Source: Nannobrachium achirus
Lineage: Eukaryota > Chordata > Actinopteri > Myctophiformes > Myctophidae
Assembly: GCA_963921795.1 (NCBI GenBank)
Contig: OY997640.1
Span: 53,850,321 to 53,914,320, forward strand
DNA length: 64,000 bases
Direction: 5' to 3'
Shown: piece by piece, positions 1 through 11,559 of the stretch
How positions within the stretch are numbered: the first letter of the stretch is position 1
Layout of the letters: the number at the start of each line of letters is the position of its first letter
Notes under the pieces: generated by a model
What the model saw: the letters and a program-made list of their open reading frames with translations, nothing else
What the model was told of the DNA's origin: nothing
Databases searched by the model: none
Program-made: the position numbers and the translations under genes

Positions 1-285
1 ATTTGCTACTTACAGACATTGCTTTATAGACTGCAAGCAAAGAAAGGAACAGACAAACAGCCGTAGACAGGAGCTGGCATGACTGACTGACTAACTGCAG
101 GCAAGGCAGGTGTTATATATTCTAATCATTGGAGGCAGCACAGGTGTACAGTATGCAGACACATATGGCAATCAAGAAAATACACCCTACATAAGAAACC
201 ACAAGGTGGTGCTATTTCACATTAACTAAACTAAAGATTGACCTCTACAGGGTAGGGGCAGAACACCCTGGTTTACAACTTCTAA

Positions 286-378
286 CGGCGCTGAGTCAGC
301 TCATGTGACCTTCGCAAAGCTCGACACGGCGACTCGCTCGCCGGTGTCTCACGTGGCTCCGTCGTCTCCAATGAAAAC
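286..378. repeat. Dispersed GC-rich repeat, copy 1
   Basis: This stretch closely resembles 10521-10644: both share the order GCTGAGTC, CTCATG, GACCTT, GCTCGACAC, a CGCTCGC/GCCGGT block and a TCTCCAxTGAAAAC end. The two copies have the same orientation. No terminal repeats or coding frame are visible, so the family is unknown. Confidence 0.6.
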
Positions 379-1140
379 CCATAGTAACACCTACTGTTGC
401 CTATGTGGAGGACAAGCTCACACAAGAAACAATGCAAGCATAAGAATGTTTTCTTGTGAGTTTGTTTTCTGGATGAGTTCTTTTTGGAACTTACCATGCA
501 ACCTCATTGTCATGTCGGGTTTACATTTATGTCTTGTGTCTTAATGTGGCTTAATTGTATTCTGTGTTACATGTCATCCTATCTATTGTTCTTCTTTTCT
601 TCTTCACTATACTCTCTACTATTGTATGTACAATCAAAATGAACGTTGAACATCAGTAGAGAGGGAGGGGGCAGAGGGGCTATCATCACCTGCATAGCTG
701 ATATCATAGAGGCTAACTAAAATAAGGTGCTATGAAACATTCAATGATGTTCATCTAATTGTGATTTTAAGTGATTATCAAGTGGGGTTATTTTCCTAAG
801 GGTCGATACATTTTTCTCATTGTCTGACATGTTATCCCTTTAAATAAATAAAGTTTTCCTTGGTTCCCATAAGAAACCCTGCTTCTGTGTAATAATTGCA
901 GTGGCCACTAGAGGGCAATGTGTCCAACACATTCAGTCTGATGTCATGAGGTTTCACCAGGGCTGCACACCACCACATACCACACAAAGAGATGTGACAA
1001 AGAGTAGGTTTCTGCTTGGAGCCTGTGAGTGACTGAATGGATTGCAACAATTTCACTATTACATATAAGATAAAACAGTTTTCCTAAACAAAATATTGCC
1101 CACAAAATGTGACTTTTGGGCAATTGATGTTTTCCTTTGT
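379..1140. other. AT-rich stretch with no recognisable feature
   Basis: No gene, RNA or structured repeat is seen. Short open frames on both strands lack family motifs and splice context. Confidence 0.5.
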
Positions 1141-1146
1141 CTCTCC

Positions 1147-1280
1147 ACCTGGGCTTGATTGCTTGACTGAATACTTTATTAACAGTTTGCAAAAAGTACA
1201 GTGTTACGATCATACAATGGTGCTAAAAGGGTAACACAAGGGCTTGTTTCCATTGTGGTCCTGTGTATTCAATTCTTCAT
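1147..1280. repeat. Dispersed repeat, possible LINE 3' tail, copy 1
   Basis: It matches 37137-37266 in the same orientation. Shared blocks are TTGAATACTTTA, a GGxTAACACxA block and CTTGTTTCCATTGTGGTCCT. The shape (A/T-rich start, no terminal inverted repeats) fits the 3' end of a LINE or SINE read from its far end, but the family cannot be fixed by eye. Confidence 0.45.
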
Positions 1281-1860
1281 GAGTGCTGGGAACATGAAAT
1301 GTGATTAATAAGCATGTTATACTGTAGGTACTGTTATGACAGCATATGCCTACTCTACCTCTTGTGATGATGAAGTGTGCAATGAAATCAAAACGGCAAA
1401 ATGTCAAGAGGAGGCTAACTTCAGACACAAAAGTCAATTTGATCAAGTCAGTATTACCTATCTGGTCCTGTGTAATTCTAGCACTGCACATGACATTAGT
1501 ACTGCCAGGGTTAGGGATACTGAAGCCAGACATTTACACTGAATGAAAACATCCACCGACATGGCATTCTATCTTAAAAGCATATTTCCTCCTAACCTTT
1601 TCCCTTTGTACATCATTACCAATCACAATGGGGGCATAAGTATTTTTGTATTGTCTACATTTTGGAGAAAAAAAAGAAAAGAAAAATGCAATATTAAGCC
1701 AATAATAATAATACATTCATGATGTGGTAAAGGCAATGTGAACTACCGTACAATGGCAATGTATTTATCCGGGAAAAGAATGGCAAATAAATATTACTAT
1801 TCATTTTTTCATACCCAACAAAGAGAAAGCAGCTTGGCTTATCCTGCTTCAATATCATTG
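1281..1860. other. No feature seen
   Basis: AT-rich, apparently single-copy sequence. Short open frames on both strands show no protein family signature. Confidence 0.4.
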
Positions 1861-1864
1861 CCTG

Positions 1865-1865
<1 letters not shown>

Positions 1866-1898
<33 letters not shown>
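1866..1898. repeat. (CT)n microsatellite
   Basis: Uninterrupted CT dinucleotides, followed by a C-rich run to about 1925. Confidence 0.95.
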
Positions 1899-1900
<2 letters not shown>

Positions 1901-1934
1901 CCCTCCCACCCCGTCTCTCCTCCCTCCCTGCTAT

Positions 1935-2110
1935 CTATTCCCCCTTGTGGGATCATGGGAATTGTGCAAGTAGCGTGGCGTTCCGCGCTCCGCCTGCAGC
2001 GTTCTCCGTGAGGAGGAGGCGTGCCATAATGACCTGCTCCTCCTGAGCTCACGCTCACTCACCGCCGTTGTCGCCCTGGCAATTAATTCCGCACCTCGCG
2101 CGCCTCTATC
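1935..2110. promoter_or_regulatory. CpG-enriched single-copy block, candidate regulatory element
   Basis: CpG density rises clearly against the AT-rich surroundings (GCGTGGCG, TTCCGCGC, CGCCGTTG, CTCGCGCGCC). It is flanked by a CT tract and a G-rich tract. No transcript or coding frame can be tied to it. A distal enhancer or promoter is only a possibility. Confidence 0.3.
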
Positions 2111-2122
2111 ACTCTGTGAAAA

Positions 2123-2201
2123 TGGGGAGGGGGGGGGGGGGGGATGGGGTGGAGGTGGGAGGGAGGGAGGGAGCAAGGGTGGGAGGGGGTTGGGGGGGTG
2201 G
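2123..2201 (+). repeat. G-rich tract with quadruplex potential
   Basis: It contains a 17-nt G run and many GGGA units, giving far more than four G-triplets on the plus strand. Confidence 0.85.
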
Positions 2202-2533
2202 ATGAGAGCGAGCTCTCCCTCATTAGAACGCCTTGTAATGTGTCTGGCAAGCAGAGCAGCTCTCGTCCTGCTTGCCACTTTTTCTGCTGTCCTCCCTCTC
2301 CCTCCCTCCTGCCGTTGCTTCCGCTGCCTGTGACTGAGCCTTTGGGTAGTGCTGTGTTTGTTTTATAGGCAAGATAACATCCCTCTGTAGCCGTTAAAAA
2401 ATACTACCCCTCTCCTTGGACCTTTCCCCGTCTCTCTCTCTTGTCTTGTCTGTATTTATCTATAGTATCTACACTGTATAATCTTGAATGTTCTTTTGTT
2501 AAAAAAAATGTTTTAAGTTTTTATATTATTTAT

Positions 2534-2594
<61 letters not shown>
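2534..2594. repeat. (CTGT)n then (CT)n microsatellite
   Basis: About seven CTGT units run directly into a CT tract with a single interruption. Confidence 0.95.
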
Positions 2595-3405
2595 GTAGTC
2601 GCTGACACCTAAGTGCCTTAGATGGCTGGTTTAGACACACTGAGCTACCATGTTTTTCTGTGTAGTGACGCATAGCGAGCACAACGTTTTTGCTGCTCAT
2701 ATAGCTTTCCGTTAGACATTGTTCTTAAGTGATTGCCGGAGGCAATAACCCTTCTGTAGCATTGGGTGTGATGTGTAACTCCACCACTAGCAATAGCATC
2801 TTCAAGCCATTGAAAGACATGATAAAAATCAAAGCCATCGTCGCTTGTAACTATGTAATGCCAAATAATTATACTGTTTGGAACGATTGTTAGAATGAAT
2901 TCATTCGTTTTTCAAGATGATCTTTTAAAATGCTTTAAGTGCTTTATTGGACAGCAAAGAGGACAGATGACTCACAACACAGGTCCTAAGCTGGTATTGA
3001 ATTACGGACATTGCTCTAATGTGTTCAGTGCATTAACGGTTGATGTACTACTAGAATACCCTCATATTCATTAATTGCCAGACCCTGAAGGGGTGGCCTG
3101 CCTATAGGAAAGTGAATCTCCATCGAAAAGAATGTCTGGTTGCTACAACTGCACACACACATATCAGTAAATCAGACAATTTAGGTTGGCCTGTATACTG
3201 TACCTAAACGGTTCAAAGATCAAAGATTGAACGTTTTGAGCAAAGGTTTTTGTTGCGACTCTGAAATCACATAGGGTTAAAAAGGCTCAACTATTAGGCC
3301 TATAGCATCAATATATTTTTTAAATATTTGTATTAAAATAGTGTTTTTGTTTGCCCATTGTCAGTGTATTTCATTTATCCTTACATTTTAGTTCAATCTG
3401 AATAA
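2595..3405. other. No feature seen
   Basis: AT-rich sequence with no structured repeat or coding evidence. Confidence 0.4.
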
Positions 3406-3410
3406 TCCTA

Positions 3411-3710
3411 AAGGGGAACTTACACCGGTCTCGGAGGCGGTGTGTCAAAACAGCCGTCCCCATTATTTGCATTGAACTAACCCACACCGACGGTGTCAAA
3501 CGCGCGCAGGCGTGAGTCTGCCGCCTCGTCCGCCGCTCCGATACACCGCTGTTCTATTTCTAGGCGCTACCGCGTGGTGAAAATGTTAGGGGAAATGGAT
3601 GCCACGCGGCAGCGCGCCACATCCAGTTGGTGTTTACGTACGGCACTTTGTGTGCCAATACCGCGCCGCGCCGCTGCGCAGCCGCCCGCGGCCGGTGTGC
3701 GCTTCCCCTT
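3411..3710. mobile_element. CpG-rich non-autonomous DNA transposon (MITE)
   Basis: The ends are inverted: AAGGGGAACTTACACCGG on the left mirrors CCGGTGTGCGCTTCCCCTT on the right. The interior is strongly CpG-rich (GCGCGCAGGCG, CGCGCCGCGCCGC). A 74-codon frame inside shows no protein family and is probably fortuitous. The target duplication is unclear, so no superfamily is assigned. Confidence 0.65.
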
Positions 3711-3910
3711 ACACTAACCCTGGCCTACAGTATAACCATAATCCTATAATCATAACCCCGATCCTATAAACCTGACACTAATTCTAACCCCCATACAAGA
3801 TGCTTCCCATGACTTTATCCAGTGTCTTGAGAGCTTATTTTGGCCGTCATAAATAAAGAACAAGATAAATGCTAACCTAACTAACTAAATCTAACCCTGA
3901 CTGTGACCCT
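3711..3910. repeat. Degenerate CTAACCC-like sequence
   Basis: Irregular telomere-like words (ACTAACCCTGG, ATAACCCC, TCTAACCCC, CTAACCTAACTAAC) recur over about 190 bp without a fixed period. The same kind of interior occurs in the MITE at 40.4-40.7 kb. Confidence 0.45.
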
Positions 3911-4777
3911 GACTAACCTAGGGTATGATTATATGACGACATGAAATGGCCTTGAATAATGGTTGAAATCCGACTCATAGCAAAGTCTTGAAAAAAATAA
4001 TCTATATATGAGTTGGGTAGGTCATGTCACCTTTGAGTTTGTGTCACAAAATTGAGTGTCAAAATGTCAAGCAATCATATCCCAGATGTCAGGCAGTTAT
4101 TCTGAATTCCAGTTAACTATGAGCTGGATCAAGTTTGGGTCAATTAAATAGGAAGATTATATCGACGTGGGAAGATGTGTGGAGGTCTTCGGTTGGGCTG
4201 AGGTTTTAAATAAAGCATCAGTCTTGTGTAACTTATAGGTGACAGTAAAAGTAATCTGCACTGACAAAATGTTCTGACTGACTCCAGATATGTGACTGAA
4301 TATGCATAGTTTCAGTCTACAGTTAAGTTACATTTAGATTAGTTTAGTTCAGTTTCATACTTAGAACCAACAGATTAAATAAGTAATATTCAAACGATAG
4401 ACAAAGAAGTTTCGATCCACCCAGGATCTTCATAGCTTGGTTTGAGGAGAAAGACCTGAGGAAGATCCTGTGTGTATCAAAACATCGTAGTTAGAAGCTC
4501 AAAACGGGATCTGCTTCTTTGTCCCTGTATGATTTCTTTCTGATACACTTGCTCAAAAAAAGCCTTGTCTTTCAAGTGTGCAGGCATATTCTTATAGAAG
4601 ATATAAGGTAAATAAGTCATGAACTGAAAGATGGGTTTAAACAAAACATCTGAGTCAAGGCACATAGCTGCGCACTATGCTTTACAGGTGTGCAGATCTG
4701 AGTATGTCAGTCAGTGTCTGCCAAACAACAAGTAGGAGCTCAGAAAATAAGCATTGCTTTTGATTTATTTATTTATT
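3911..4777. other. No feature seen
   Basis: AT-rich sequence without recognisable gene or repeat structure. Confidence 0.4.
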
Positions 4778-6787
4778 CAGCATTCTATTCAGAAGTAGCC
4801 ATTAGTCAATCAATAGCTCCTACCAGGTTTTTGAGGACTTATATTTGATCTGTGTCCTGAAGTGCAGTGCATTTACAGTTCTTAATATTATAGAGAGACT
4901 TGAGCAATAGTTTAGAGTTTGGCTCAAGGACCCCTGTACACACTATCACTTGTTTGTAATGCTACTGATCTTGGAAGTATGGTGCTGGCTATGGATAAGA
5001 ATGACCTAAAGCCATAAAATGTTCAAATGTAATGGTCCCAAACCTTAGATTAGGCTGTTCACATCAGTTAACCAATTAACACCAGTAAAGATCATTTACA
5101 CATACATCCTCCTTCAGACCAAACCAAATTAAAGTCATAAACCTGTACGACTGTAGACTCCTCACCAAGCTGCTGTTTGCGTCATTTAACCTTGTTGATG
5201 TGCTCTATGTTAAAGAATCATATCGACATCAATATGTCTTCTCACAGCTTTGGCCTTATGCATATGAAGAGGCCATTTTCCTGAGACACAGATACATAGA
5301 CTTTTCTTCAAAGTCTATGTATTAGAATACAATGATGACATAAACTTAAAATTTGTTTTAAATTGTAACCACAAAATGATATTTAATGTATTGGTCACAC
5401 AGACCAATGTTGTATACCTTTTCCCATTTGAAACAAACGCTTGAAAGTCTTGAACTTGCTTGACCTGCACTGCTGCAAACATTTGTACATGTATGTATAT
5501 CAAGAGGAAATGTGTGTTAATTGTCACAATTTTTGCCAAGAGTATATCTGACTATTTAACTTAACAGTACTGGTTTTCCAGTCGTATTTATACGTAGTAT
5601 TTATATTACCCAGTATTTATATTGCTATGTTTGGTTCTGCAATGAACAGTGAGTTTGCACTTGGACCAAATTAGCTGTCCATGTCTTTCCTGTTCTAAAC
5701 TATATCGTGTTGGAATATTTTTATTAATCACAATTCCAGAAATGTTGTAATTTCTGGATGTTTCTTTCTTCTCTAGATGACATCATCTTTGGGATTGGGT
5801 GGTTGGAAAACTGAACACGAAACAGGTCCGTGGTCAGTTTGTGTTTGACTTTATCGAAACATTGACAAGGCAACACGTGTTCCCATTTATGGGTGCTTTT
5901 GCACCAACGTGTGCAAACACAGTCGCTGTGCTCATCTGTCGGAGCAGGTGGGCAAGCAGCTTTGGCAAACACAAACACACTAAGTCCACGAGTCACATTC
6001 AGAATGGGGCTCCGTTTTAAAGTGTTTCTCAACACTGATATTTTTGAGTCGAGGGTCATACCGTTACATTGCCACTAAGATTTGATTTCACTAAATCCTC
6101 TGATAACAGCATCAGTACTATTGAGAAGGCTTTCACAACCATAGTCAGATTGTGAAGTTGCTTTTTATGTTTATACAATTGTACTTTATTTTGTGTAAGA
6201 AGCACCAAAATCTGCCCTCTAATGTTTGCAGTGCTTCATGTTCAAGCCTTTAAAGTGTTTGTTTCAAATGGGAAAAAAGATATACTCGTATTACCTTAGT
6301 CCCACCGGCGGTGGCATATTCCAATACATTAAATATAATTTTGTGGGTATTATTTAAAATGTTTTTACGTTATGTCATCATTGCATTCTAATGCATAGAC
6401 CTTGGAGAAAGGATTGATTTACAAAAGAAATTCAAATATCCATAAATTCTTTACCAAACATTGACTCAATTTCAGGTAAGTTCGGTAACATTTTTATTAT
6501 TTTGGAGAAAGGTTATTATCAGCCTAAACTGAAGTTCAGGACCGTTTAACTTGAACATTTTATAGCTTTAGGTCACTCTTATCCATAGCACCATACTTCC
6601 AAGATCAGTGGCATTACAAACAAGTGATCGCATACAAGGGTCCTTGAGCCAAACTCTAAACTATTGCTCAAGTATCTCTATACTTTTAAGAACTGTAACT
6701 GCACCAGGATACAGATAAAATATGCGTTTTCCAAAAACCTGATAGGAGCTATTGATTTTCTAATGGTTACTTCTAAATAGAATGCTG
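4778..6787. mobile_element. Foldback-type element with long diverged inverted arms
   Basis: About 4778-5475 is the reverse complement, with scattered differences, of about 6225-6787. Left and right share the CAGCATTCTATT end, AATCAATAGCTCCTA, ATAGTTTAGAGTTTGGCTCA, TCTTGGAAGTATGGTGCT and CCCATTTGAAACAAAC. The interior (5480-6220) has only short open frames without a transposase motif, so it is either non-autonomous or an inverted duplication. Arm divergence suggests an old insertion. Confidence 0.75.
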
Positions 6788-6865
6788 AAAAAAGAAATCA
6801 CTGTTATTTGTGATAGATTTATTGGGAGATGAGGACAAAATGCGAAAATCAACAGGTTCACGTGT

Positions 6866-6985
<120 letters not shown>

Positions 6986-7085
6986 CCTAGCCTCGGGATC
7001 CAGCCTGGGTAAAGCCCCCAGTAACTGTGGCTCAGCCAATCACAAGCCGCGGCCGCCAAGGCATTGCCCACGGACACAATAGATT

Positions 7086-7115
7086 GTGCGTTGTGAGCTT
7101 GTAGATCGGCTATTT
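7086..7115. repeat. Half copy of dispersed palindrome
   Basis: It carries the right arm GTGAGCTTGTAGATCGGCTA followed by TTTTA. The left arm is missing. Confidence 0.7.
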
Positions 7116-7857
7116 TATATGTGCGCGTTTTCTTCCTAGGATGAAAAGGGGATAACCACCCTGTTTCACCTTTCAAATTTTTCAGGGGGCCACATTGTCC
7201 GAAAGCCAAGGGGCCAGACTAACATACCGGGCCCTTTCACTAGTCCCCTTTCACTAGCCCCCCAAAGAAACGATTTTGGATTCATTTATTTTTCAAAAAT
7301 ATTATTATTATTATTGCGACCGTAGGTCGCAGTTACTTGCACTCCTATACTATCCAAACCTCCGCCGGCTGTCCGTCCCTCCGTCAGTCAGTCCGTCAGT
7401 CAGTCTGTCAGTCACACGTCACACGTCACACTTTTGCCCTGCTCATATCTCGGCAACCGTTGCCCCGATCCATGCCAGATTTTGCACACACACTCCTTGC
7501 CTGCCAAACTACAACCTCCAAGGACCCCCGGAGCTCCAGGGACCCAAGTCCCTGGGGGACCCCCAGGTGTGAAAAATGACCAAATGTGCAAAAATGACCA
7601 AATGACCACCCCAACAGGGTTGCTTACGGGGAATTCCCGGGGACCACCGGCTCCTGGTGCTCCAGAATGGATGCAAAAGTGGTGGCGCCCCCAGTGGAGG
7701 ACCCCCTCCACTGCAGCTCACATAAAATGCCTTAACTCGGGCTAGGAGCGACCGGGAGAGCCGGGGCCGGTACCTATTCGTCCGCCTCGGTGGCGCGGAG
7801 ACCCCACCCCTCATTTCTCACATGGCCCTCTTCTAGCACCACCATGAGGCCGATTCT

Positions 7858-8640
7858 TGCAAAACACATTTTTGGACACTGCTCCTAAAATTTTTGCCCT
7901 AAAATCACGCAAATCGGTACACAGTATGTCTACACTCATGTCATCAACTTGGATCTGTCCCATATAGCGCCACCTTCAGGCCGATTTTTAAAACACATTT
8001 TTGGACACTGCTCCTACAATCTTTGCCCTAAAATCACGCAAATCGCTACACAGTATGTCTACACTCATGTCATCAACATGGATCTGTCCCATTTAGCGCC
8101 ACCTTCAGGCCGATTTTTTAAAACACATTTTTGGACACTGCTCCTACAATTTTTGCCCTAAAATCACGCAAATCGCTACACAGTATGTCTACACTCATCT
8201 CATCAACATGGATCTGTCCCATATAGCGCCACCTTCAGGCCGAATTTATTAAACACATTTTTGGACACTGCTCCTACAGATTTTGCCCTAAAATCACACA
8301 AATCGGTACACAGTATGTCTACACTCATGTCATCAACATGGACCTGTCCCATATAGCGCCACCATCAGGCCGATTTTTTCAAACACATTTTTGGACACTG
8401 CTCCTACAGATTTTGCCCTAAAATCACACAAATCGGTACACAGTATGTCTACACTCATCTCATCAACATGGACCTGTCCCATTTAGCGCCACCTTCAGGC
8501 CGATTTTTTAAAACACATTTTTGGACACCTACAGATTTTGCCCTAAAATCACACAAATCGCACAGTATCTCTACAGTCATGTAATCAAAACGCATCTGTC
8601 CCATCTAGCGCCACCATCAGGACGATTTTGGTACAACACA
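7858..8640 (+). repeat. Minisatellite, ~130-bp unit, about six copies
   Basis: The words GGATCTGTCC or GGACCTGTCC recur at 7951, 8080, 8210, 8340 and 8470, and a variant at 8592, giving a spacing of 129-130 bp and a shortened last unit. Each unit also has AGCGCCACC, TCAGGCCGA, ACACATTTTTGGACA and TTGCCCTAAAATCAC. Confidence 0.92.
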
Positions 8641-8740
8641 TTTTTGGCCTATTTGTAGAGACTAGAAGGGCGGCCCAGCGTCTAGTCGGCGACCTGGCCA
8701 ACTCGGAACAATGTAAATAGGGAATGAATGCCCCGCCCTT

Positions 8741-9275
8741 TAATGCAATCCCCATTATACCTGTTTTCATAGGACCCGTTTTGACCATCTGTCTGCCTGT
8801 GTCCATTTATGCCCATATATGGAGATATCTGTATCTGTCTGTCTGTCTGTCGGCGTCCATTTTATGTCCATATATGGAGATCACTGCAGTTATAGTTCTG
8901 GGTCCATTTTATGCCCATATATGGAGATATCTGTCTATCTGCGTCCATTTTATGCCCATATATGGAGTATCTGTCTGTGCCTCCAACTGTGTTGCAGACA
9001 CAGTGCCGGTTCCCCCTTTAATGCAAACCTCATTATACCTGTTGTCATAGGACCCGTTTTGAACATCTGTTTGCCTGTGTCTATTTATGCCCATATATGG
9101 AGATATCTGTATCTGTCTGTCTGCGTCCATTTTATGCCCATATATGGAGATCTTTGACCATCTGTTTGCCTCTGTCCATTTATGTCCATATATGGAGATA
9201 TCTGTATCTGTCTGTCTGCAATCCATTTTATGCCCATATATGGGGGCATTCATTTTATGCCCATATATGGAGAAC
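8741..9275 (+). repeat. Tandem array with nine perfect CArG boxes
   Basis: CCATATATGG occurs at 8813, 8868, 8915, 8956, 9091, 9138, 9186, 9234 and 9261. Each lies in a TTTATGyCCATATATGGAGA context separated by CTGT-rich spacers. A larger direct duplication (period ~278 bp) starts at 8741 and 9019. CC(A/T)6GG is the known serum response factor consensus; function here is inference. Confidence 0.9.
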
Positions 9276-9286
9276 GCGCGTGCCCG

Positions 9287-9616
9287 TGGGACGAACGGTT
9301 CTCGAGATACGCGGATTACATACATACATACACACTCACAGAGATTTTTTGTTGACTCATGTGGCGTACGTGATGTCAGAGCCTTTTATGAAGTGATGTC
9401 ACAATGAGTCAGAGCTTTCGCCGATTTCCTCCGGAACAGCCTGATGTCAACAATCAACCCCGCATAAGGAGATTCCGAACGTTTCACGCCGGTTCGGGAA
9501 AACCGCGCGTCGGGTCGGGTCGAGACCCGGCACTGCACTCCGTGCCGCGGCGGGGAACGCGCGTGCCGAATCTGAAGCCGGTGGGACGAACGGTTCTCGA
9601 GATACGCGGATTACAG
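9287..9616 (+). repeat. Direct repeat around GGTTCTCGAGATACGCGG
   Basis: GACGAACGGTTCTCGAGATA followed by CGCGGATTACA occurs at about 9290-9320 and again at 9586-9616, each next to CACA/GACA-rich sequence, inside the long repeat copy. Confidence 0.8.
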
Positions 9617-9810
9617 ACACACAGACAGACAGACACGCAGAGACTTCTCGCATTTATAGATAGATAAGCGACCAACGGTCGCTTATCTCCCGATTAGGGA
9701 GTCTTACTGGTTATACTTATTGCTCCAAGGGCCACATGGAAGGTCTCCGCGGGCTGCATTTGGCCCACGGGGCGCCAATTGAATACCCATGCAATAGATT
9801 GTGTCCGTAG

Positions 9811-10515
9811 TACAGAGGGGCTCACATGAAAATACATTTTAATTGTAATTTAAAATATATGTAGCCGTTCAGGGGGCATGTATCTAATACCCACCACGAT
9901 ACAGTTAACTCTTTTACTGCTTCGAACGTTAACGATCGTCCCAATTCTGATGGCGGCGCAAAGCCAATACGAATGCTCGTTCTTTTACCTTGTTTGAGCA
10001 CTGTAAGCTGATGAGGGGTCACGTGGGTGTGTACCGTAAAAACATCTTCCGTAACGCTGCTCTCAAATTTCCACCAAACGTAAACATCAATGGAGTCCCA
10101 AATCACTTCCTGGCTGTATTCTGTGGACCTGATCTAGAAAATGCATTTCTACGCTCTGAACGATGGAAAGAGGGGAGGGCCATTTCACATTCATTCCTTG
10201 CATAAGGCTTCTCCCTGCCGTCAGTTTGGCTACAGTACAGATATGTGTCCATTGAAAAAGATTATGTTTGGAAATAATAATCCATAGATAATTTTCTATA
10301 ACATCGCAAAGGTAAGCTACTTTTTGATGGCACCAGCACAAATAAATAAATAATAAATATTGCAGTAGAACTGTTAAGATCCGCCCGCAGAAGCTTTTGA
10401 TTGGCTGAACGGAGGTTGGGATTGCTCCGTTGTATCCACTTAGACTGCGCAGAGGTGCCGAAAGTCGGGGGGGGGGGGCGAAGATTTACTATTCTGTCCA
10501 TATCGTGACATAACT
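9811..10515. other. No feature seen
   Basis: No repeat partner or gene is seen. A run of ten G lies near 10470-10479. Confidence 0.35.
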
Positions 10516-10520
10516 CGGAC

Positions 10521-10644
10521 GACGCTGAGTCGGCTCATGCGACCTTTGCAACGCTCGACACAGCGAGCTACCGCTCGCTTGCCGGTATCTCAGGTTGCTC
10601 AAGGTCGCCTGAAACGGTGCGCCTCCGTCATCTCCATTGAAAAC
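10521..10644. repeat. Dispersed GC-rich repeat, copy 2
   Basis: Same family and orientation as 286-378. It carries additional sequence (CGCCTGAAACGGTGCGCC) before the shared TCTCCATTGAAAAC end. Confidence 0.6.
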
Positions 10645-10742
10645 AAGCGCTCCTTTACAAGAACCTTACTGAACCGTGGTCGGTTTCAGAAACATGCAGT
10701 GCAAATTATTTATACATTGCAGAACCAAACATAATAATATAA

Positions 10743-10743
<1 letters not shown>

Positions 10744-10814
<71 letters not shown>
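10744..10814. repeat. (AC)n microsatellite
   Basis: About 35 uninterrupted AC units. Confidence 0.97.
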
Positions 10815-10815
<1 letters not shown>

Positions 10816-11135
10816 GCTGACAGTGTATCCACTATGCAATGCTCATTACATGGCCATGAAGCATCTGGAAGTTGGCTTGTGTCTTTTCCAAACTACCGGT
10901 GTTTCCTTGGCTTCACTGCCGAAAAAATGAACTTGAAGCTAGGCTGAATCAATGAGAAAACACAGCTGACCACCGAAATTAGTTCAGGAATTCACAACAT
11001 TTCGGCAGCACCGAACAGCCGAACTTAGGACGGGTGACACCCCCCCCTTGAACCTCTGAATGAAGTAATATTGTAGTCTGACAAAGCCGAACCGAAATAA
11101 ATTTGTCTCTAAAAGTGGAGTATGCATCGGCTCTG

Positions 11136-11310
11136 GTTGGACACTGCACTGCGTGTTTTCGTTGCGTTTTGGAAATCCAAAATCCTCGAAAGCATTTTTC
11201 AGGCCAAGGAGAGAGAGAGGAGAGAGAGAGAGCAAAGGACCCAGTGGCGACAGATGCAAAAAAAAAAGGGAAAAAAAAGTAAAGAAAACGCAGCAGTGTG
11301 CAAAGACCTT
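11136..11310. mobile_element. MITE of the CACTGCGTTTT family, copy 1
   Basis: The left end ACACTGCACTGCGTGTTTTC and the right end GAAAACGCAGCAGTGTGCA are inverted. The middle (AAGGAGAGAGAG, GAGCAAAGGACCCAGTGG) matches the element at 59573-59768 in the same orientation. No coding capacity. Confidence 0.65.
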
Positions 11311-11559
11311 TAGACCAGTTGTTATCCTCTCCTGTCGATGACCCAGGATACTGCTTGTTTTCTGTACACCAGCTGTTAATTACATTCACCTGGTATCCCA
11401 GAATGCATTCAACTAGAATGCATGTAGAAGGACTATAAGGATCTGGTTTTCGGACCCTTGATGTGGTGTCACATCTGGACTGAGTGTACTGGTTCAACAC
11501 ATGTTCTCCAGTACCGTAACAGACGAGTATATTTGACCTTCTCTACTGATATTGCTCAT

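Larger units (their letters stand above)
7313..9710 (+). mobile_element. GCGACC/CTTACTRG repeat family, long copy
   Basis: It starts ATTGCGACCGTAGGTCGC (perfect hairpin at 7316-7330) and ends with hairpin GCGACCAACGGTCGC (9668-9682), then a CTCCC/GGGAG stem and CTTACTGG. Shorter copies with the same ends lie at 36681-37008 and 53225-53558, with partial copies near 34.5-35.2, 52.73 and 60.1-60.6 kb. Hairpins near both ends, no terminal inverted repeats and insertion next to T residues recall Helitron2/Helentron elements, but no Rep/helicase sequence is present. The interior holds two tandem arrays. Confidence 0.6.
7076..9804. mobile_element. hAT-like ends flanking a nested repeat (composite)
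   Basis: The right end (9728-9792) contains CTGCATTTGGCCCACGGGGC and AATTGAATACCCATG, which read on the minus strand as a hAT-type terminus. Related G/C-rich wording (GGGGCCACATTGTCC) lies at 7186-7260. The 12-mer CAATAGATTGTG occurs at both 7076-7087 and 9793-9804 and could be or contain a target duplication. The 7313-9710 repeat lies between. The left terminus is not clean. Confidence 0.4.

Noticed and set aside
7858-8640. CRISPR-like array
   Set aside because: The units are ~130 bp, contiguous and have no unique spacers. The setting is a vertebrate repeat.
10979-11500. 173-codon minus frame
   Set aside because: It overlaps a MITE copy (11136-11310) read on the opposite strand and has no protein family signature.
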